DNA from: Marinobacter adhaerens HP15
GTDB lineage: Bacteria; Pseudomonadota; Gammaproteobacteria; Pseudomonadales; Oleiphilaceae
Direction of reading: 5' to 3'
Length of the DNA stretch: 64,000 nt
Assembly: GCF_000166295.1 (NCBI RefSeq)
Contig: NC_017506.1
Span: 2,542,001 to 2,606,000 of the forward strand
The translations under genes and the position numbers were made by a program. A model generated the notes under the pieces. That model did not search any database and had not been told where the DNA came from. It was given only the letters and a program-made list of their open reading frames with translations. Shown piece by piece: positions 25,131 through 36,500 of this stretch (within the stretch, counting starts at the first letter, position 1; each line of letters opens with the position of its first letter).

Positions 25131-25232
25131 GGGGTAGCCCCCCCTTTCCGAGGACCGCTACGAGCACATCCATGTGCGCTTGACGTCGGCCATCCTTGGC
25201 CGCCGACATTCTCGGAAAGGGGGGACTACCCC
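25131..25232 (+). repeat. Family A repeat, copy 2
   Basis: Arms of 24 bases (25131-25154 and 25209-25232, outer end GGGGTAG) pair with one G-T and one A-C, and enclose a 54-base core. The core is identical to that of copy 3, which lies in inverse orientation on the other side of the Nif3-family gene. It sits between two convergent genes. Confidence 0.9.
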
Positions 25233-25288
25233 GCTCCATCAACTCTGTGCAATTCGCTTCAAGCCTTCGTCTGACCACCTATTCGCGA

Positions 25289-26032
25289 TCAGACCGGGTT
25301 GTCACAATCAATGAATTTGTGGGTTACCCCAAACTCCTCCACTAGCGCTTTTCCGAGAGCCTGAACGCCGTAGCGTTCGGTCGCGTGGTGTCCGGCAGCG
25401 TAATAATGAATGCCGCACTCCCTTGCCGTGTGCGTCGTCGGCTCGGAGATTTCACCGCTGATGTAGGCATCGAGGCCAGCGTCCATAGCAGTGTTAATAA
25501 ACCCCTGAGCAGCGCCGGTGCACCAACCTACCCGCTTGATCGCAGCCGGACCGTCGCCAACCCAGAGCGGCTCGCGATGTAGCTGTCTGGCGATGTGAAG
25601 ACCGAATTTCTCTGGAGACATCGCTTCTTCCAGCTCACCCTCCCAGACCAGACCGCCGAGCGGGCGTGGATTCTTGATATTGAGAACGTCCGCCAGCTGA
25701 CGGTTGTTGCCGTATTCGGGATGGTCATCCAGCGGGAGGTGGTAGGCGACAAGATTGATATCGTTGTCGAGAAGCTGTTTCAAGCGTTCTCGTTTCATGC
25801 CCTGGATTCGCTGGTCCTCACCTTTCCAGAAGTAGCCGTGGTGAACCAGGATCATATCGGCGTTTGCTTCAATGGCGGCTTCGATCAAAGCCTTTGAGGC
25901 CGTCACACCGGAGATGACGGTTTTAATGTCCGACGTGCCCTCAACCTGCAGGCCATTGGGACAGTAATCCTGGAAATTCTCTGGCTGCAGCCATTCGCCG
26001 ATTTTCTTAAGGATGTCGTTTCGTTCAGCCAT
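25289..26032 (-). CDS. Nif3-like dinuclear metal center protein (YbgI family)
   Basis: The ATG at 26032 (MAERNDILKKIGEWL) gives 247 residues, the length of E. coli YbgI. A longer frame to 26131 only reads through the neighbouring repeat and must be avoided. Conserved metal-site segments include YCPNGLQVEG, MILVHHGYFWKGED, YHLPLDDHPEYGNN, CTGAAQG, DAYISGEISEPTTHTARE and YAAGHHATERYG. The family forms hexameric rings with two metals per subunit. E. coli YbgI has been linked to radiation resistance and NAD/GTP-cyclohydrolase-like chemistry, but the reaction is uncertain. Confidence 0.93.
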   Translation of the reverse strand: MAERNDILKKIGEWLQPENFQDYCPNGLQVEGTSDIKTVISGVTASKALIEAAIEANADMILVHHGYFWKGEDQRIQGMKRERLKQLLDNDINLVAYHLPLDDHPEYGNNRQLADVLNIKNPRPLGGLVWEGELEEAMSPEKFGLHIARQLHREPLWVGDGPAAIKRVGWCTGAAQGFINTAMDAGLDAYISGEISEPTTHTARECGIHYYAAGHHATERYGVQALGKALVEEFGVTHKFIDCDNPV

Positions 26033-26071
26033 CAGTAATCGCTCCGGACTATTTCTGAGAAGTTCGACGAG

Positions 26072-26175
26072 CGAGGCGGGCACCCCTTTCCGGGAATGTC
26101 GGCGGCCAAGGATGGCCGACGTCAAGCGCACATGGATGTGCTCGTAGCGGTTCCCGGAAAGGGGTGTCTGCCTTG
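26072..26175 (-). repeat. Family A repeat, copy 3
   Basis: Core in reverse orientation at 26097-26150; arms of 25 bases (26072-26096 and 26151-26175) pair with three G-T pairs and no other mismatch. The inner arm (CCCCTTTCCGGGAA) resembles that of copy 2. It is in the 164-base gap between the Nif3-family gene and hisC, both on the minus strand. Confidence 0.9.
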
Positions 26176-26196
26176 CGCTGCCCGCTAGCCCAAAGG

Positions 26197-27249
26197 CTAG
26201 AGTGATTCGAGCCGAGCAATCAAAGCATCGTTCTGCTCAACAGTGCCGATGGTGATGCGCAGGAACTCGCTGATTCGGGGCTTGTTGAAGTGCCGAACGA
26301 TGATGCCCTGCTCACGAAGACCTTTCGCCAAAACCTCACCCGGCTGCTCTTTATGACGGGCAAAGATAAAGTTTGCCTTTGAGGGTAACACTTCAAAACC
26401 CAGCCCCTCGAGAACGGCCGTTACGCGCTCCCGCTCGGAGATCACGCCATCGCAGCACTTCCGGAACCAGGCCTCATCCTCGTAGGCTGCTTTCGCACCG
26501 GCCAGGGCCAAGCGGTCCAGCGGGTAGCTGTTGAAGCTGTTCTTCACCCGGTTCAGAGCCTCGATCAGGTCCGGATGGCCAACGGCGAAGCCTACGCGCA
26601 ATCCAGCCAGTGAACGCGCCTTGGAGAGCGTCTGGGAGACCAGCAGGTTCGGGTATTTGTCGACCAGGGTGATTGCCGACTCGCCGCCGAAATCAATGTA
26701 GGCCTCATCCACCACCACGACGCGGTTCGGGTTGGCCGCCAGGATCTCTTCAACATACTGCAACTCGAGATACCGACCGGTTGGCGCGTTCGGATTCGGG
26801 AAAATCACGCCGCCGTTGGGTTGTTTGAAGTCCTCCGGGTTGATTTCAAAGCTTTCTGTCAGCGGTACCTTTTTGCTCTCGATGTTATAGAGGCCACAGT
26901 AAACCGGATAGAAGCTGTAGGTGATGTCCGGAAACAGGATCGGTTCGCCGTGCTGGAACAAACCGAAGAAGATGTGTGCGAGGACTTCATCGGAGCCGTT
27001 GCCGAGGAAGATCTGTTCCGGCGTTATCTTGTGGTAAGCCGCAATGGTCTCGCGCAGGCTTTCGCCTTCCGGATCGGGATAGAGGCGCAAGCCGTCGTTC
27101 AGTTCGGCCTGGATGGCTTCGATGACTTTTGGTGAGGGGCCGAAGGGGTTTTCGTTAGTGTTCAGCTTCACCAGGTTGGCCATTTTTGGCTGTTCGCCTG
27201 GGACGTATGGAACCAGGTCGTTTACCAGGGGGCTCCAGAATTTGCTCAT
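26197..27249 (-). CDS. hisC: Histidinol-phosphate aminotransferase
   Basis: HisC is a PLP enzyme converting imidazole acetol phosphate and glutamate to histidinol phosphate. It is 350 residues. [14 protein letters not shown] is the N-terminal substrate motif, [14 protein letters not shown] holds the PLP-binding Asp and Tyr, and [20 protein letters not shown] contains the Schiff-base Lys. [16 protein letters not shown] is the C-terminal Arg motif. It is the last gene of the his group here, 161 bases after hisD, with a family A repeat in between. Confidence 0.96.
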   Translation of the reverse strand: MSKFWSPLVNDLVPYVPGEQPKMANLVKLNTNENPFGPSPKVIEAIQAELNDGLRLYPDPEGESLRETIAAYHKITPEQIFLGNGSDEVLAHIFFGLFQHGEPILFPDITYSFYPVYCGLYNIESKKVPLTESFEINPEDFKQPNGGVIFPNPNAPTGRYLELQYVEEILAANPNRVVVVDEAYIDFGGESAITLVDKYPNLLVSQTLSKARSLAGLRVGFAVGHPDLIEALNRVKNSFNSYPLDRLALAGAKAAYEDEAWFRKCCDGVISERERVTAVLEGLGFEVLPSKANFIFARHKEQPGEVLAKGLREQGIIVRHFNKPRISEFLRITIGTVEQNDALIARLESL

Positions 27250-27276
27250 CGATTATGCACTCCATTTGGTGCAGAC

Positions 27277-27386
27277 GGGCGACAGGCAGGTCACTCTCCG
27301 AGAACCGCTACGAGCACATCCATGTGCGCTTGGCGTCGGCCATCCATGGCCGCCGACATTCTCGGAGAGTGACCTGCCCGCCGCCC
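27277..27386 (+). repeat. Family A repeat, copy 4
   Basis: Inner arms of 20 bases are perfect and extend to 28 (27277-27304 and 27359-27386) with two A-C mismatches, enclosing a 54-base core at 27305-27358. It lies between hisD and hisC, inside a run of minus-strand his genes, so it is not simply a terminator at the end of an operon. Confidence 0.9.
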
Positions 27387-27410
27387 TGCATACATAGGGG
27401 GTGAAGTCTT

Positions 27411-28715
27411 TTAATCTTTAATACGATATTCCGCCGACCGGGCGTGTGCCGTTAAGCCCTCGCCACGGGCCAGAACCGACGCCACCCGACCCATGCGGTC
27501 TGCACCGGCAGCGCTGAAGCCGATGATGGAGGACCGCTTCTGGAAGTCATAGACGCCCAGGGGTGAGGAGAAACGTGCGGTGCCGCTGGTGGGCAGCACG
27601 TGGTTCGGACCAGCGCAGTAGTCACCCAGGGCTTCGGCGGTGTAGCGGCCCATAAAGATGGCGCCGGCGTGGCGAATGTCATCGAGCATGGCCTCTGGGT
27701 CTTCAACCGACAGCTCCAGGTGTTCCGGGGCGATGCGGTTGGAGACTTCGGCGGCTTGTTTCAGGTCGGTGACATGGATCAACGCGGCGCGGTCAGTCAT
27801 GGAGGTGCGGATGATGTCGGCACGCTCCATGGTGGGAAGCAATTTGTTGATACTGGCTTCGACAGCGTCGAGGAATTCAGCATCCGGGCTGATCAGGATG
27901 GACTGGGCCTGTTCGTCGTGTTCTGCCTGGGAGAAGAGATCCATGGCGATCCAGTCGGGATCGGTCTTTCCGTCACTGATCACGAGAATTTCCGACGGGC
28001 CGGCAATCATGTCGATGCCGACGACGCCAAACACTTCACGCTTGGCGGTGGCAACGAAAATATTGCCGGGGCCGACGATTTTATCCACCGCCGGGATGGT
28101 TTCTGTACCAAAGGCCAGCGCGCCTACGGCCTGGGCGCCGCCAACGGTGAATACGCGGTCGACTCCGGCAATCGCTGCCGAGGCCAACACCATGTCATTT
28201 ACAACCCCATCCGGGGTCGGAACGACCATCACCACTTCACTGACGCCCGCAACCTTTGCCGGAATCGCGTTCATGAGCACGGAGGACGGATAAGCAGCCT
28301 TGCCGCCAGGCACGTACAAGCCCGCGCGGTCCAGAGGCGTTACCTTCTGGCCGAGCACGGTTCCGTCTTCGTCCTCATACTGCCAGGACTTCTGGTTCTG
28401 GCGTTCGTGGTAGTCGCGAATTCGCTCAGCCGCTTTTTCAAGGGCAACCCGCTGGTCCTGGGGAATCGCGTCCAGGGCCTGCTGCAAACGGCTTTGATCC
28501 ATTTCCAACTCGGCGACGGACCCAACCTTCAGGCGATCGAATTTCTCGGTAAATTCCAGAACCGCCTGGTCACCCCGGGTCTTCACCTCATGCAGGATAT
28601 GGCGCACCGACTCGTTCACCTGATGATCAACGCTGTCGTCCCAGGCCAAAAGTTTGGCCAACGCATCATTAAAGTCACTTTGGGAAGCGTTTAATCGGGT
28701 GATCTTGGCGGTCAT
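27411..28715 (-). CDS. hisD: Histidinol dehydrogenase
   Basis: HisD carries out the last two oxidations of histidine synthesis (histidinol to histidine, NAD, zinc). The 434-residue chain matches the E. coli enzyme. Signature segments are [60 protein letters not shown] [14 protein letters not shown] and APEHLEL, plus the C-terminal [16 protein letters not shown]. It lies 53 bases after hisG. Confidence 0.96.
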   Translation of the reverse strand: MTAKITRLNASQSDFNDALAKLLAWDDSVDHQVNESVRHILHEVKTRGDQAVLEFTEKFDRLKVGSVAELEMDQSRLQQALDAIPQDQRVALEKAAERIRDYHERQNQKSWQYEDEDGTVLGQKVTPLDRAGLYVPGGKAAYPSSVLMNAIPAKVAGVSEVVMVVPTPDGVVNDMVLASAAIAGVDRVFTVGGAQAVGALAFGTETIPAVDKIVGPGNIFVATAKREVFGVVGIDMIAGPSEILVISDGKTDPDWIAMDLFSQAEHDEQAQSILISPDAEFLDAVEASINKLLPTMERADIIRTSMTDRAALIHVTDLKQAAEVSNRIAPEHLELSVEDPEAMLDDIRHAGAIFMGRYTAEALGDYCAGPNHVLPTSGTARFSSPLGVYDFQKRSSIIGFSAAGADRMGRVASVLARGEGLTAHARSAEYRIKD

Positions 28716-28768
28716 AACTCAAATCCTGTATGGGATTAACGACTAACTGACTCTGGCCGGCACTGACA

Positions 28769-29410
28769 TCAGGTCCGGCGTTTATCCACAGCTGCGGACA
28801 TCTTTTCGATTATGGGGTTAATACGCTCGTGTTTCATCTTCATGGAGGCACGATTGACCACCAGCCGGCTGCTGATGTGCTCAATCAGTTCCCGGGCCTC
28901 GAGACCGTTCGCCTTCAGCGTGTTGCCGGTGTCGACAATGTCGACGATCTCGTCGGCCAGCCCGAGAATCGGAGCCAGCTCCATGGCGCCGTATAATTTG
29001 ATGATGTCTGCCTGACGGCCTTGGGCCGAGTAATATCGGCGGGCCAGGTTTACAAATTTTGTTGCCACCTTGATACGACCGGATGGAGGAGTCTGATCTT
29101 TTGGTCCAGCGGTCATAAGGCGACACCGGGAAATGTTCAGATCCAGTGGCTCATACAGCCCTTCCCCACCATGCTCCATCAGCACGTCCTTGCCGGTCAC
29201 ACCAAGGTCCGCCCCGCCGTACTGAACATAAGTCGGCACGTCTGTGGCCCGGATAATCAGAACCCGAACATTGGGGTCCGTGGTCGGGAACACCAGTTTG
29301 CGCGACTTTTTGACGTCGTCGATCAGTTCGATTCCTGCTTCCGCCAACAGCGGCAGGGTTTCTTCCAGGATTCGTCCCTTCGACAAGGCGATGGTTATGG
29401 AATCTGTCAT
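28769..29410 (-). CDS. hisG: ATP phosphoribosyltransferase, short form
   Basis: HisG joins ATP and PRPP in the first committed step of histidine synthesis. The start at 29410 ([13 protein letters not shown]) gives 213 residues, the short form, which lacks the C-terminal regulatory domain and needs the HisRS-like subunit HisZ; no hisZ lies in the window. Motifs are [27 protein letters not shown] and the PRPP loop [17 protein letters not shown]. The frame reported further upstream to 29479 has no family sequence. It is 40 bases after murA, as in Pseudomonas. Confidence 0.96.
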   Translation of the reverse strand: MTDSITIALSKGRILEETLPLLAEAGIELIDDVKKSRKLVFPTTDPNVRVLIIRATDVPTYVQYGGADLGVTGKDVLMEHGGEGLYEPLDLNISRCRLMTAGPKDQTPPSGRIKVATKFVNLARRYYSAQGRQADIIKLYGAMELAPILGLADEIVDIVDTGNTLKANGLEARELIEHISSRLVVNRASMKMKHERINPIIEKMSAAVDKRRT

Positions 29411-29450
29411 GGATTCTTCCGGTTTCCCGTAGTGTCTGGATAGATGTCTT

Positions 29451-30984
<1,534 letters not shown>

Positions 30985-31088
30985 AGAAAATCCTCGGGTG
31001 TTTTGAAATCAGGGGCGAGATTGTAACCAATTCCGGCGCTCGGGTCAGCTTTAGCGTCCGGTCAACAAAGGGAGCGAGGTCGGAAAAA

Positions 31089-31421
31089 TCAGTGGGCGGG
31101 ATGGACGGCTTCCGGACCAAACCCCTCAAGCTGATCATCAAGATTGCTCAGGGCTGCCAGCGAGGCCAGACGGCCGCTGACGCCACGAAACGAAAGGGCA
31201 ACGCCTGCCTGATGCGCCAGGCGCTGCCAGCAGAGCAGCATGGAGAGAACAGCACTGTGGGCCGTCACCAGTCCATCGAGGTCGACGACCAGATCGGCAG
31301 AAGCCAAACGGATCAGCTTCTCACCCTGCTTTCTCAAGCCGACCACAGTGTCTGTGTTCACTTCACCGGTAACGACAAGCACGCCGTCCAGGAGTTGAAC
31401 CACAGGCGAGCCGGTGGTCAT
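31089..31421 (-). CDS. mlaB: Lipid asymmetry protein MlaB (STAS domain)
   Basis: MlaB is the cytoplasmic STAS subunit that stabilises and activates the MlaFE transporter. It is 110 residues; the STAS core is visible as DLVVDLDGLVTAHSAVLSMLLCWQRLA, with the conserved loop Ser in AHSAVL. Its start overlaps the mlaC stop by four bases (ATGA). The gap to ibaG is about 100 bases. Confidence 0.9.
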   Translation of the reverse strand: MTTGSPVVQLLDGVLVVTGEVNTDTVVGLRKQGEKLIRLASADLVVDLDGLVTAHSAVLSMLLCWQRLAHQAGVALSFRGVSGRLASLAALSNLDDQLEGFGPEAVHPAH

Positions 31422-32071
31422 GATTTGTTGACTTCCTGATTGAGGTTCAGACTTTCAACAGCGTCGCTCCACCCATCAATCACCGCCTGGATCTGACCGC
31501 GGTTTTCTTCCATTTCCTGGCCGAATCGATCCCGGAAAGCCAGGCCTATGTTGACGCCTTCAACAATGACGTTTTCCATCAGCCACTTGCCTTCCGCTGT
31601 CTTGTACATTGAATAGGTCACCGGGTAGCGATTACCGGAGGCACTGATCACTTCCATCTGCACAGAGGCTCGGTCGTCACTCTGGGGGTTGATGGTCGCC
31701 TCCTTGACCTGGATTTCGAAATTCTCGGCATTAACCAGAGCCTGGGCGTAGCTGTCAAACAGACTGCGCTTGAACTTGGCCACGAACTCGTCTCGTTGCT
31801 CAGACGTCGTCTGGCGTGCGTAACGACCCATCACCCTGGCAGCGATGCGGCGGAAGTCGACAAAATCGGTCAGAGCCTCATCCATGCTTTTATAAAAAGC
31901 CTCTGGATCCCGCTCGTAGAGTCCACGCTCCTCGTTCAGCTTGTCCACCAACCGCTGGGTATTGGCGTCCACATACTTGCGAAGCTCCTCAGCTTCACTC
32001 GCCTGGGTCGGCGCGACCAGAGCCAGGGCCATGAAGAGGCCGATCAGAATGTGGTGTCTCAGTGCAAACAT
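31418..32071 (-). CDS. mlaC: Periplasmic phospholipid-binding protein MlaC
   Basis: MlaC shuttles phospholipid between the MlaA complex at the outer membrane and MlaFEDB at the inner membrane. GGAG six bases before ATG 32071 sets the start, giving 217 residues. The signal peptide MFALRHHILIGLFMALALVA ends TQAS. The mature domain shows the family pattern FVDFRRIAARVMGRYARQT, then FVAKFKRSLFDSYAQAL, and ends with a Tol-tolerance-type C-terminal. Start codons further upstream lack a ribosome site. Confidence 0.94.
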   Translation of the reverse strand: MFALRHHILIGLFMALALVAPTQASEAEELRKYVDANTQRLVDKLNEERGLYERDPEAFYKSMDEALTDFVDFRRIAARVMGRYARQTTSEQRDEFVAKFKRSLFDSYAQALVNAENFEIQVKEATINPQSDDRASVQMEVISASGNRYPVTYSMYKTAEGKWLMENVIVEGVNIGLAFRDRFGQEMEENRGQIQAVIDGWSDAVESLNLNQEVNKS

Positions 32072-32103
32072 CAGGATCTCCTGTTTGATCTTTCCGGCCC
32101 GAA

Positions 32104-32553
32104 TCAACGGCCCGATGCAAAGTTGCTGATCAGCCGCTCCAGGTTCATGGCCGACTGTGTCGAATAGAAGGTATCGCCCTCTTTCAGCGAATCCATCTCG
32201 GCGCCAATCGATATATCAATGTACTGCTCGCCGAGCAGGCCGGATGTACGTATAACTGCGGAACTGTCCGACGGGATATTGTCCACATCCGAATGAATCG
32301 ACATCTCGACCCGAGCCTGGAAGGTTTCCGTGTTCAGGCTGATGGATTCGATGGTGCCAACCGTTACCCCGGCCATTGAGACCCGACCGCGGGGCGTAAG
32401 CCCGCCCGTATCGTTAAAATTGGCGTAAATGGTATAGGTGCTCTCGGCCGACTTCGGCGACAGCCCGCTAACCTGCAGCGCCAGGAAAAGCAGGGCTGCG
32501 CAGCCTGCGATCATGAACAGGCCAACTACGATTTCAGTGGTTCTCTGTGCCAT
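32104..32553 (-). CDS. mlaD: MCE-domain lipid transport protein MlaD
   Basis: MlaD forms the hexameric MCE ring anchored in the inner membrane on top of MlaE. The ATG at 32553 has GGAG six bases upstream, giving 149 residues. An N-terminal TM (VVGLFMIAGCAALLFLALQV) is followed by the MCE domain: YTIYANFNDTGGLTPRGRVS, then AGVTVGTI, then SSAVIRTSGLLGEQYIDI. The C-terminal helix is shorter than in E. coli (183 aa). Confidence 0.94.
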   Translation of the reverse strand: MAQRTTEIVVGLFMIAGCAALLFLALQVSGLSPKSAESTYTIYANFNDTGGLTPRGRVSMAGVTVGTIESISLNTETFQARVEMSIHSDVDNIPSDSSAVIRTSGLLGEQYIDISIGAEMDSLKEGDTFYSTQSAMNLERLISNFASGR

Positions 32554-32587
32554 TTCAGGCTCCGGTAATATCTCGTTGATCGATGTT

Positions 32588-33370
32588 TCAGAAATCGCCA
32601 AACATGACAGCGGTCAGTACAAAATCCAGCCCCAGCACCGCCAGCGATGAGTACACCACCGTCTTGGTGGTCGCCGAACTGATACCTGCCGATGTCGGCA
32701 CGCAGTCATAGCCCTGGTACACCGCGATCCAGGCGCAAACAAAACCAAAAACAACGCTTTTGATGACGCCGTTCAAGACATCATCCACAAAATCCACAGA
32801 CGACTGCATGTTGCCCCAGAAGGAGCCTTCAAACACACCCAGCCAGTCCACACCCACAAGCATACCGCCCCAGATGCCGACCACCGAGAAAATCACCGCC
32901 AGTACCGGCATGGCAATAAACCCGGCCCAGAGGCGAGGCGCAATGACACGCCGCAGCGGGTCCACGCCCATCATTTCCATGCTGGACAGCTGTTCGGTCG
33001 CTTTCATCAAGCCAATCTCTGCCGTCAGAGCCGAACCCGCGCGGCCGGCAAACAGCAATGCGGTCACCACCGGGCCAAGCTCACGTACCAGGGTCAGCGC
33101 AATCATCTGGCCGATGGCCGCTTCCGAGCCGTAGTCGCTCAGAATAGTGTACCCCTGAAGCCCCAGCACCATGCCGATAAACAGGCCCGACACCACAACA
33201 ATGGCCAGAGAGAGCACGCCAACGGCATAAATCTGTTTCATCAGAAGCGGGAAGCCCGTTGCCGGGCGGGGAACACCGCCCAGAACGCCCGCCAAGAAAC
33301 GACCGGAACGACCGAATGAAGAAACGATATCCAGCCCCAGGCGTCCGAATGCCGCTATTCTGTCAATCAA
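32588..33370 (-). CDS. mlaE: ABC lipid transporter permease MlaE
   Basis: MlaE is the permease of the MlaFEDB transporter that moves phospholipid from the outer to the inner membrane. It is 260 residues, with an amphipathic interfacial helix first, then [11 protein letters not shown] and the conserved [21 protein letters not shown] loop that contacts MlaF, and several TM helices. It overlaps mlaF by four bases. Confidence 0.95.
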   Translation of the reverse strand: MIDRIAAFGRLGLDIVSSFGRSGRFLAGVLGGVPRPATGFPLLMKQIYAVGVLSLAIVVVSGLFIGMVLGLQGYTILSDYGSEAAIGQMIALTLVRELGPVVTALLFAGRAGSALTAEIGLMKATEQLSSMEMMGVDPLRRVIAPRLWAGFIAMPVLAVIFSVVGIWGGMLVGVDWLGVFEGSFWGNMQSSVDFVDDVLNGVIKSVVFGFVCAWIAVYQGYDCVPTSAGISSATTKTVVYSSLAVLGLDFVLTAVMFGDF

Positions 33371-34179
33371 GAGGCACCTCCCGACAGGCCGAAGTCACTG
33401 GCGGCGCCTTCGGCCGGATAATGGAACGGCACCGGGCCATCCGGCTGCCCCTGCAAAAATTGCTGGACCTTCCCGGAAGGATGCTCCCGGAGCTCCTCCG
33501 GTGTGCCCTCACCGATTACCTTGCCATCCGAAATAATGCAGGCGTAATGGCATATGCTCAGGGATTCGGGTACGTCGTGGGAGACCAGCACACTGGTCAG
33601 TCCCATGGAGCTGTTCAGATCCCGTATCAGCTTGACCAGCACGCCCATGGCAATCGGATCCTGGCCGGCGAAGGGTTCGTCGTACATGATCAGTTCAGGA
33701 TCCAGGGCAATACTGCGGGCCAGGGCAACCCGGCGGGTCATCCCCCCGGACAACTCCGAAGGCATCAGCTGGCGAGCGCCGCGCAGGCCAACAGCTTCCA
33801 GCTTCATCAGAACAATGTCGCGGATCATGTCTTCCGGCAACTTGGTATGCACGCGGAGCGGAAAGGCAACGTTCTCAAAGACAGTCAGGTCGGTAAACAG
33901 AGCCCCGCTCTGAAAGAGCATGCCCATCCGTTCGCGAAGACTGTAGAGAGCCTTGCGTTTGAGCTTTGGCACCTCGTGGCCGTCCACCATGACACTGCCG
34001 GAATCTGGCTTGAGCTGACCACCGATAAGACGCAGCAGCGTGGTTTTACCGGTTCCGCTGGGCCCCATAATGGCAGTAATTTTGCCGCGGGGAATATCCA
34101 GACTGACACCGTCGAAGATACGGCGCCCTGAACGGGAGAACACGACATCCTTGAGCGATATGTAAGCCGGTGAATCCAT
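33367..34179 (-). CDS. mlaF: ABC lipid transporter ATPase MlaF
   Basis: MlaF is the ATPase of the phospholipid importer. It is 270 residues with Walker [10 protein letters not shown], signature [13 protein letters not shown], Walker [15 protein letters not shown] and the switch His in LVSHDVPE. It is first in the minus-strand run mlaFEDCB-ibaG-murA-hisGDC. It is divergent from kdsD. Confidence 0.96.
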   Translation of the reverse strand: MDSPAYISLKDVVFSRSGRRIFDGVSLDIPRGKITAIMGPSGTGKTTLLRLIGGQLKPDSGSVMVDGHEVPKLKRKALYSLRERMGMLFQSGALFTDLTVFENVAFPLRVHTKLPEDMIRDIVLMKLEAVGLRGARQLMPSELSGGMTRRVALARSIALDPELIMYDEPFAGQDPIAMGVLVKLIRDLNSSMGLTSVLVSHDVPESLSICHYACIISDGKVIGEGTPEELREHPSGKVQQFLQGQPDGPVPFHYPAEGAASDFGLSGGAS

Positions 34180-34367
34180 AGTCCCTACCTTTCAAAGAGG
34201 CGCTACATTATGCCATGGAGCGCCGGAGCTCAATCCAAAGAGCGCAAAATGTACTGATAGCAATGATCAGTTTGACTGAACTTCCTGTAACCGGGCATCG
34301 TTGCCGGGGGAAAATGGTATACTCTGCCCCACATTTTCAATGTCCCGATAGCCAGGCCCTTAGCCCG

Positions 34368-35347
34368 ATGACCGAACAGACTGCCCACGATTTCCGATCT
34401 TCTGCCATCCGCGCCATTCGCATCGAGCGTGACGCCATTGATGCACTTGAAAGCCGGATCGACGACCAGTTCACCCGTGCCTGCGAAGTCATCATGAACT
34501 GCACGGGCCGTGTTGTCGTGACCGGCATGGGAAAATCCGGCCACATCGGCAACAAGATAGCGGCCACCCTTGCCAGCACCGGTACACCGTCGTTTTCGTG
34601 CATCCCGGAGAAGCAAGCCACGGCGACATGGGGATGATCACACCGCAGGACGTTGTCATCGCCATTTCCAACAGCGGCAACACCAGCGAGGTGGTCACGA
34701 TTCTGCCCCTGATCAAACGTATGGGCGCCCCGCTGATCAGCATGACCGGCAATGCCACGTCCACCCTGGCCCGGGAAGCCGTCGCCAACCTGGACGTCAG
34801 CGTCATGGTGGAAGCCTGCCCCCTGGGCCTGGCGCCCACCTCCTCAACAACGGCCACCCTGGTCATGGGGGATGCACTGGCCGTTGCACTGCTTGAGGCC
34901 CGCGGATTCAGTGCCGAGGATTTTGCGTTCTCCCATCCCGGAGGCAGCCTCGGCCGCCGGCTGCTGCTTCGGGTTTCCGACATCATGCATACAGGCGATC
35001 AGATTCCCGTTGTTAACGAGGGCACACCCCTGAGCGGCGCTCTCCTTGAAATCTCCCGCAAAGGTCTGGGTATGACCACCGTCGTAAACGGGGAAGGCAC
35101 GCTTACCGGCATATTTACGGACGGTGACCTGCGCCGGACTCTGGACCGGTCGGTTGATATTCATCATACGCCCATCAATGAGGTGATGACGCGGAATGGT
35201 AAAACCATCCAGGCTGATCATCTGGCGGCGGAAGCGCTGAATATCATGGAGGAAATGAAGATCAATGCCCTGCCCGTGACGAACGATAGCGGTGCTCTAA
35301 TCGGCGCCATCAACATGCACGACCTGCTGCGGGCCGGCGTCATCTGA
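34368..35347 (+). pseudogene. kdsD: Arabinose-5-phosphate isomerase, interrupted by a one-base deletion
   Basis: KdsD makes arabinose 5-phosphate for KDO and LPS. From ATG 34368 the frame reads a normal SIS domain through VVVTGMGKSGHIGNKIAATL and ASTGTPSF, then shifts into SCIPEKQATATW and stops at 34637. The correct continuation (VHPGEASHGDMGMITPQDVV) is in the next frame, from about 34598, to the two CBS domains and the stop at 35347. The family has FFVHPGEA here, so one T is missing in the run of four T at 34593-34596. This may be a sequencing error in a homopolymer or a real mutation; otherwise the gene is intact. A TATACT sequence at 34318 may be its -10. Confidence 0.88.
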
Positions 35348-35370
35348 TGGGCCATGAGGAGTTTTTCAAC

Positions 35371-35919
35371 ATGAAGCATCAATGGCCTGAGCCACTGCTG
35401 GAAAAAGCCGCCAAAATTCGACTGATCGCACTGGATGTGGACGGCATCATGAGCGATGGCAAGCTTTACTTCAGCGCTAACGGTGATGAACTCAAGGCGT
35501 TCAACATCCTGGACGGCCTGGGACTCAAGCAACTCATGGCAGCCGGCATTACTGTCGCCGTTATTACCGGTCGGAAGTCACCCCTGACCGAAAAGCGCAT
35601 GCGGGATCTGGGCATCCCCCACCTGATGCAGGGGCGTGAGGACAAGAAAGTGGCCCTGCAGGAACTGGTCAGCACCATGGATCTCAGCCCTGAGGCCATC
35701 GCCTACATGGGTGATGATCTGCCAGACCTGCCGGCGCTCCGGTTTGCCGGGCTGGGGATCACCGTACCCAATGGTTACTGGCTGGTGCAGCAACATGCCG
35801 ATTACTGCACCCGAACCCGGGGTGGCGAGGGCGCGGTGCGAGAAGCCTGCGACCTGCTGCTGACTGCCCATGGCAAGCTGGATGCTGCGCTTGCACCCTA
35901 CCTGGAGCTTAAGGCGTGA
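35371..35919 (+). CDS. kdsC: 3-deoxy-D-manno-octulosonate 8-phosphate phosphatase
   Basis: KdsC hydrolyses KDO-8-phosphate to KDO. It is a HAD-superfamily C0 type phosphatase without a cap, 182 residues from ATG 35371, which has GAGGAG nine bases upstream; an ATG at 35347 overlapping the kdsD stop is the alternative. HAD motif I is ALDVDGIMSDG, motif II AVITGRKS, and the last motif MGDDLPDLPAL. It lies in the order kdsD-kdsC-lptC-lptA-lptB. Confidence 0.94.
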   Translation: MKHQWPEPLLEKAAKIRLIALDVDGIMSDGKLYFSANGDELKAFNILDGLGLKQLMAAGITVAVITGRKSPLTEKRMRDLGIPHLMQGREDKKVALQELVSTMDLSPEAIAYMGDDLPDLPALRFAGLGITVPNGYWLVQQHADYCTRTRGGEGAVREACDLLLTAHGKLDAALAPYLELKA

Positions 35920-36500
35920 ACTGGCTCCCGGACCGGCCCTGGCTGCGAACACTGGCGCTGGCTGGCACCGTGGTGGCCGCGGTCTTTTTGCTCTGGCAAA
36001 GCGATGAACCGCCGGTCATTGATGATGAGGCAGCCGCGCTGCGGGGCGATGCCGAACCGGACGGCTTTGTGGTCAATGGCAATTACACGTCATTCGACGA
36101 ATCGGGCAAGCTGAAAATCCGGTTCTCCAGCCCCCGCATTGAGCAGTTTGAAGAAGGTAACCTGGCCACCATGGAGTCTCCCCGTGCCGAACTGTATGGC
36201 GGCGACAATGTTCTGCCCTGGATTGTTGAAGCCGAGAATGGCAGCCTGCTGCAGAACCAGAACCTGGTCTATCTCACTGACAATGTCCGGATTCAGCGCA
36301 GTATTGGTGAACGGGACGCCACTCTGACAACATCAACACTGACGCTGGATAATGACCGGGGCATGGTATATACAGACGCACCCGTAGAAATACGCGACGT
36401 TACCGGCATAACCCGGGCCACGGGCATGAAAGCGTGGATTGACGAGCGGATTCTGGAACTGAACTCCCAGGTGGAAGGACGCTATGAAACCGGAAACTAA
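35916..36500 (+). CDS. lptC: LPS export system protein LptC
   Basis: LptC is the bitopic inner-membrane protein that passes LPS from LptB2FG to LptA. It is 194 residues from a GTG overlapping the kdsC stop. A single N-terminal TM (TLALAGTVVAAVFLLW) precedes the beta-jellyroll, with YTSFDESGKLKIRFSSP and LTDNVRIQRS as repeated strands. It overlaps lptA by 17 bases. Confidence 0.92.
   Translation: MNWLPDRPWLRTLALAGTVVAAVFLLWQSDEPPVIDDEAAALRGDAEPDGFVVNGNYTSFDESGKLKIRFSSPRIEQFEEGNLATMESPRAELYGGDNVLPWIVEAENGSLLQNQNLVYLTDNVRIQRSIGERDATLTTSTLTLDNDRGMVYTDAPVEIRDVTGITRATGMKAWIDERILELNSQVEGRYETGN

Noticed and set aside
25030..25278. Small ORFs containing peptides such as KDGRRQAHMDVLVAV, also at 56458-56694 and in other frames at 21795, 27113 and 53000
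   Set aside because: They are translations of the family A repeat core. The same peptide recurs only because the core recurs, and no ribosome site or independent start supports them.
26033..26131. N-terminal extension of the Nif3-family protein
   Set aside because: The extra 33 codons read through the arm and core of family A copy 3. The internal ATG at 26032 gives the family's usual 247 residues.
27600..28694. A 364-codon plus-strand frame opposite hisD
   Set aside because: It is a shadow of a well-conserved hisD; GC-rich codon use often opens the opposite frame.
34598..35347. The second half of kdsD as an independent short isomerase gene starting at ATG 34598
   Set aside because: It would begin inside the SIS fold without the first strands and has no ribosome site; a one-base deletion explains both halves.
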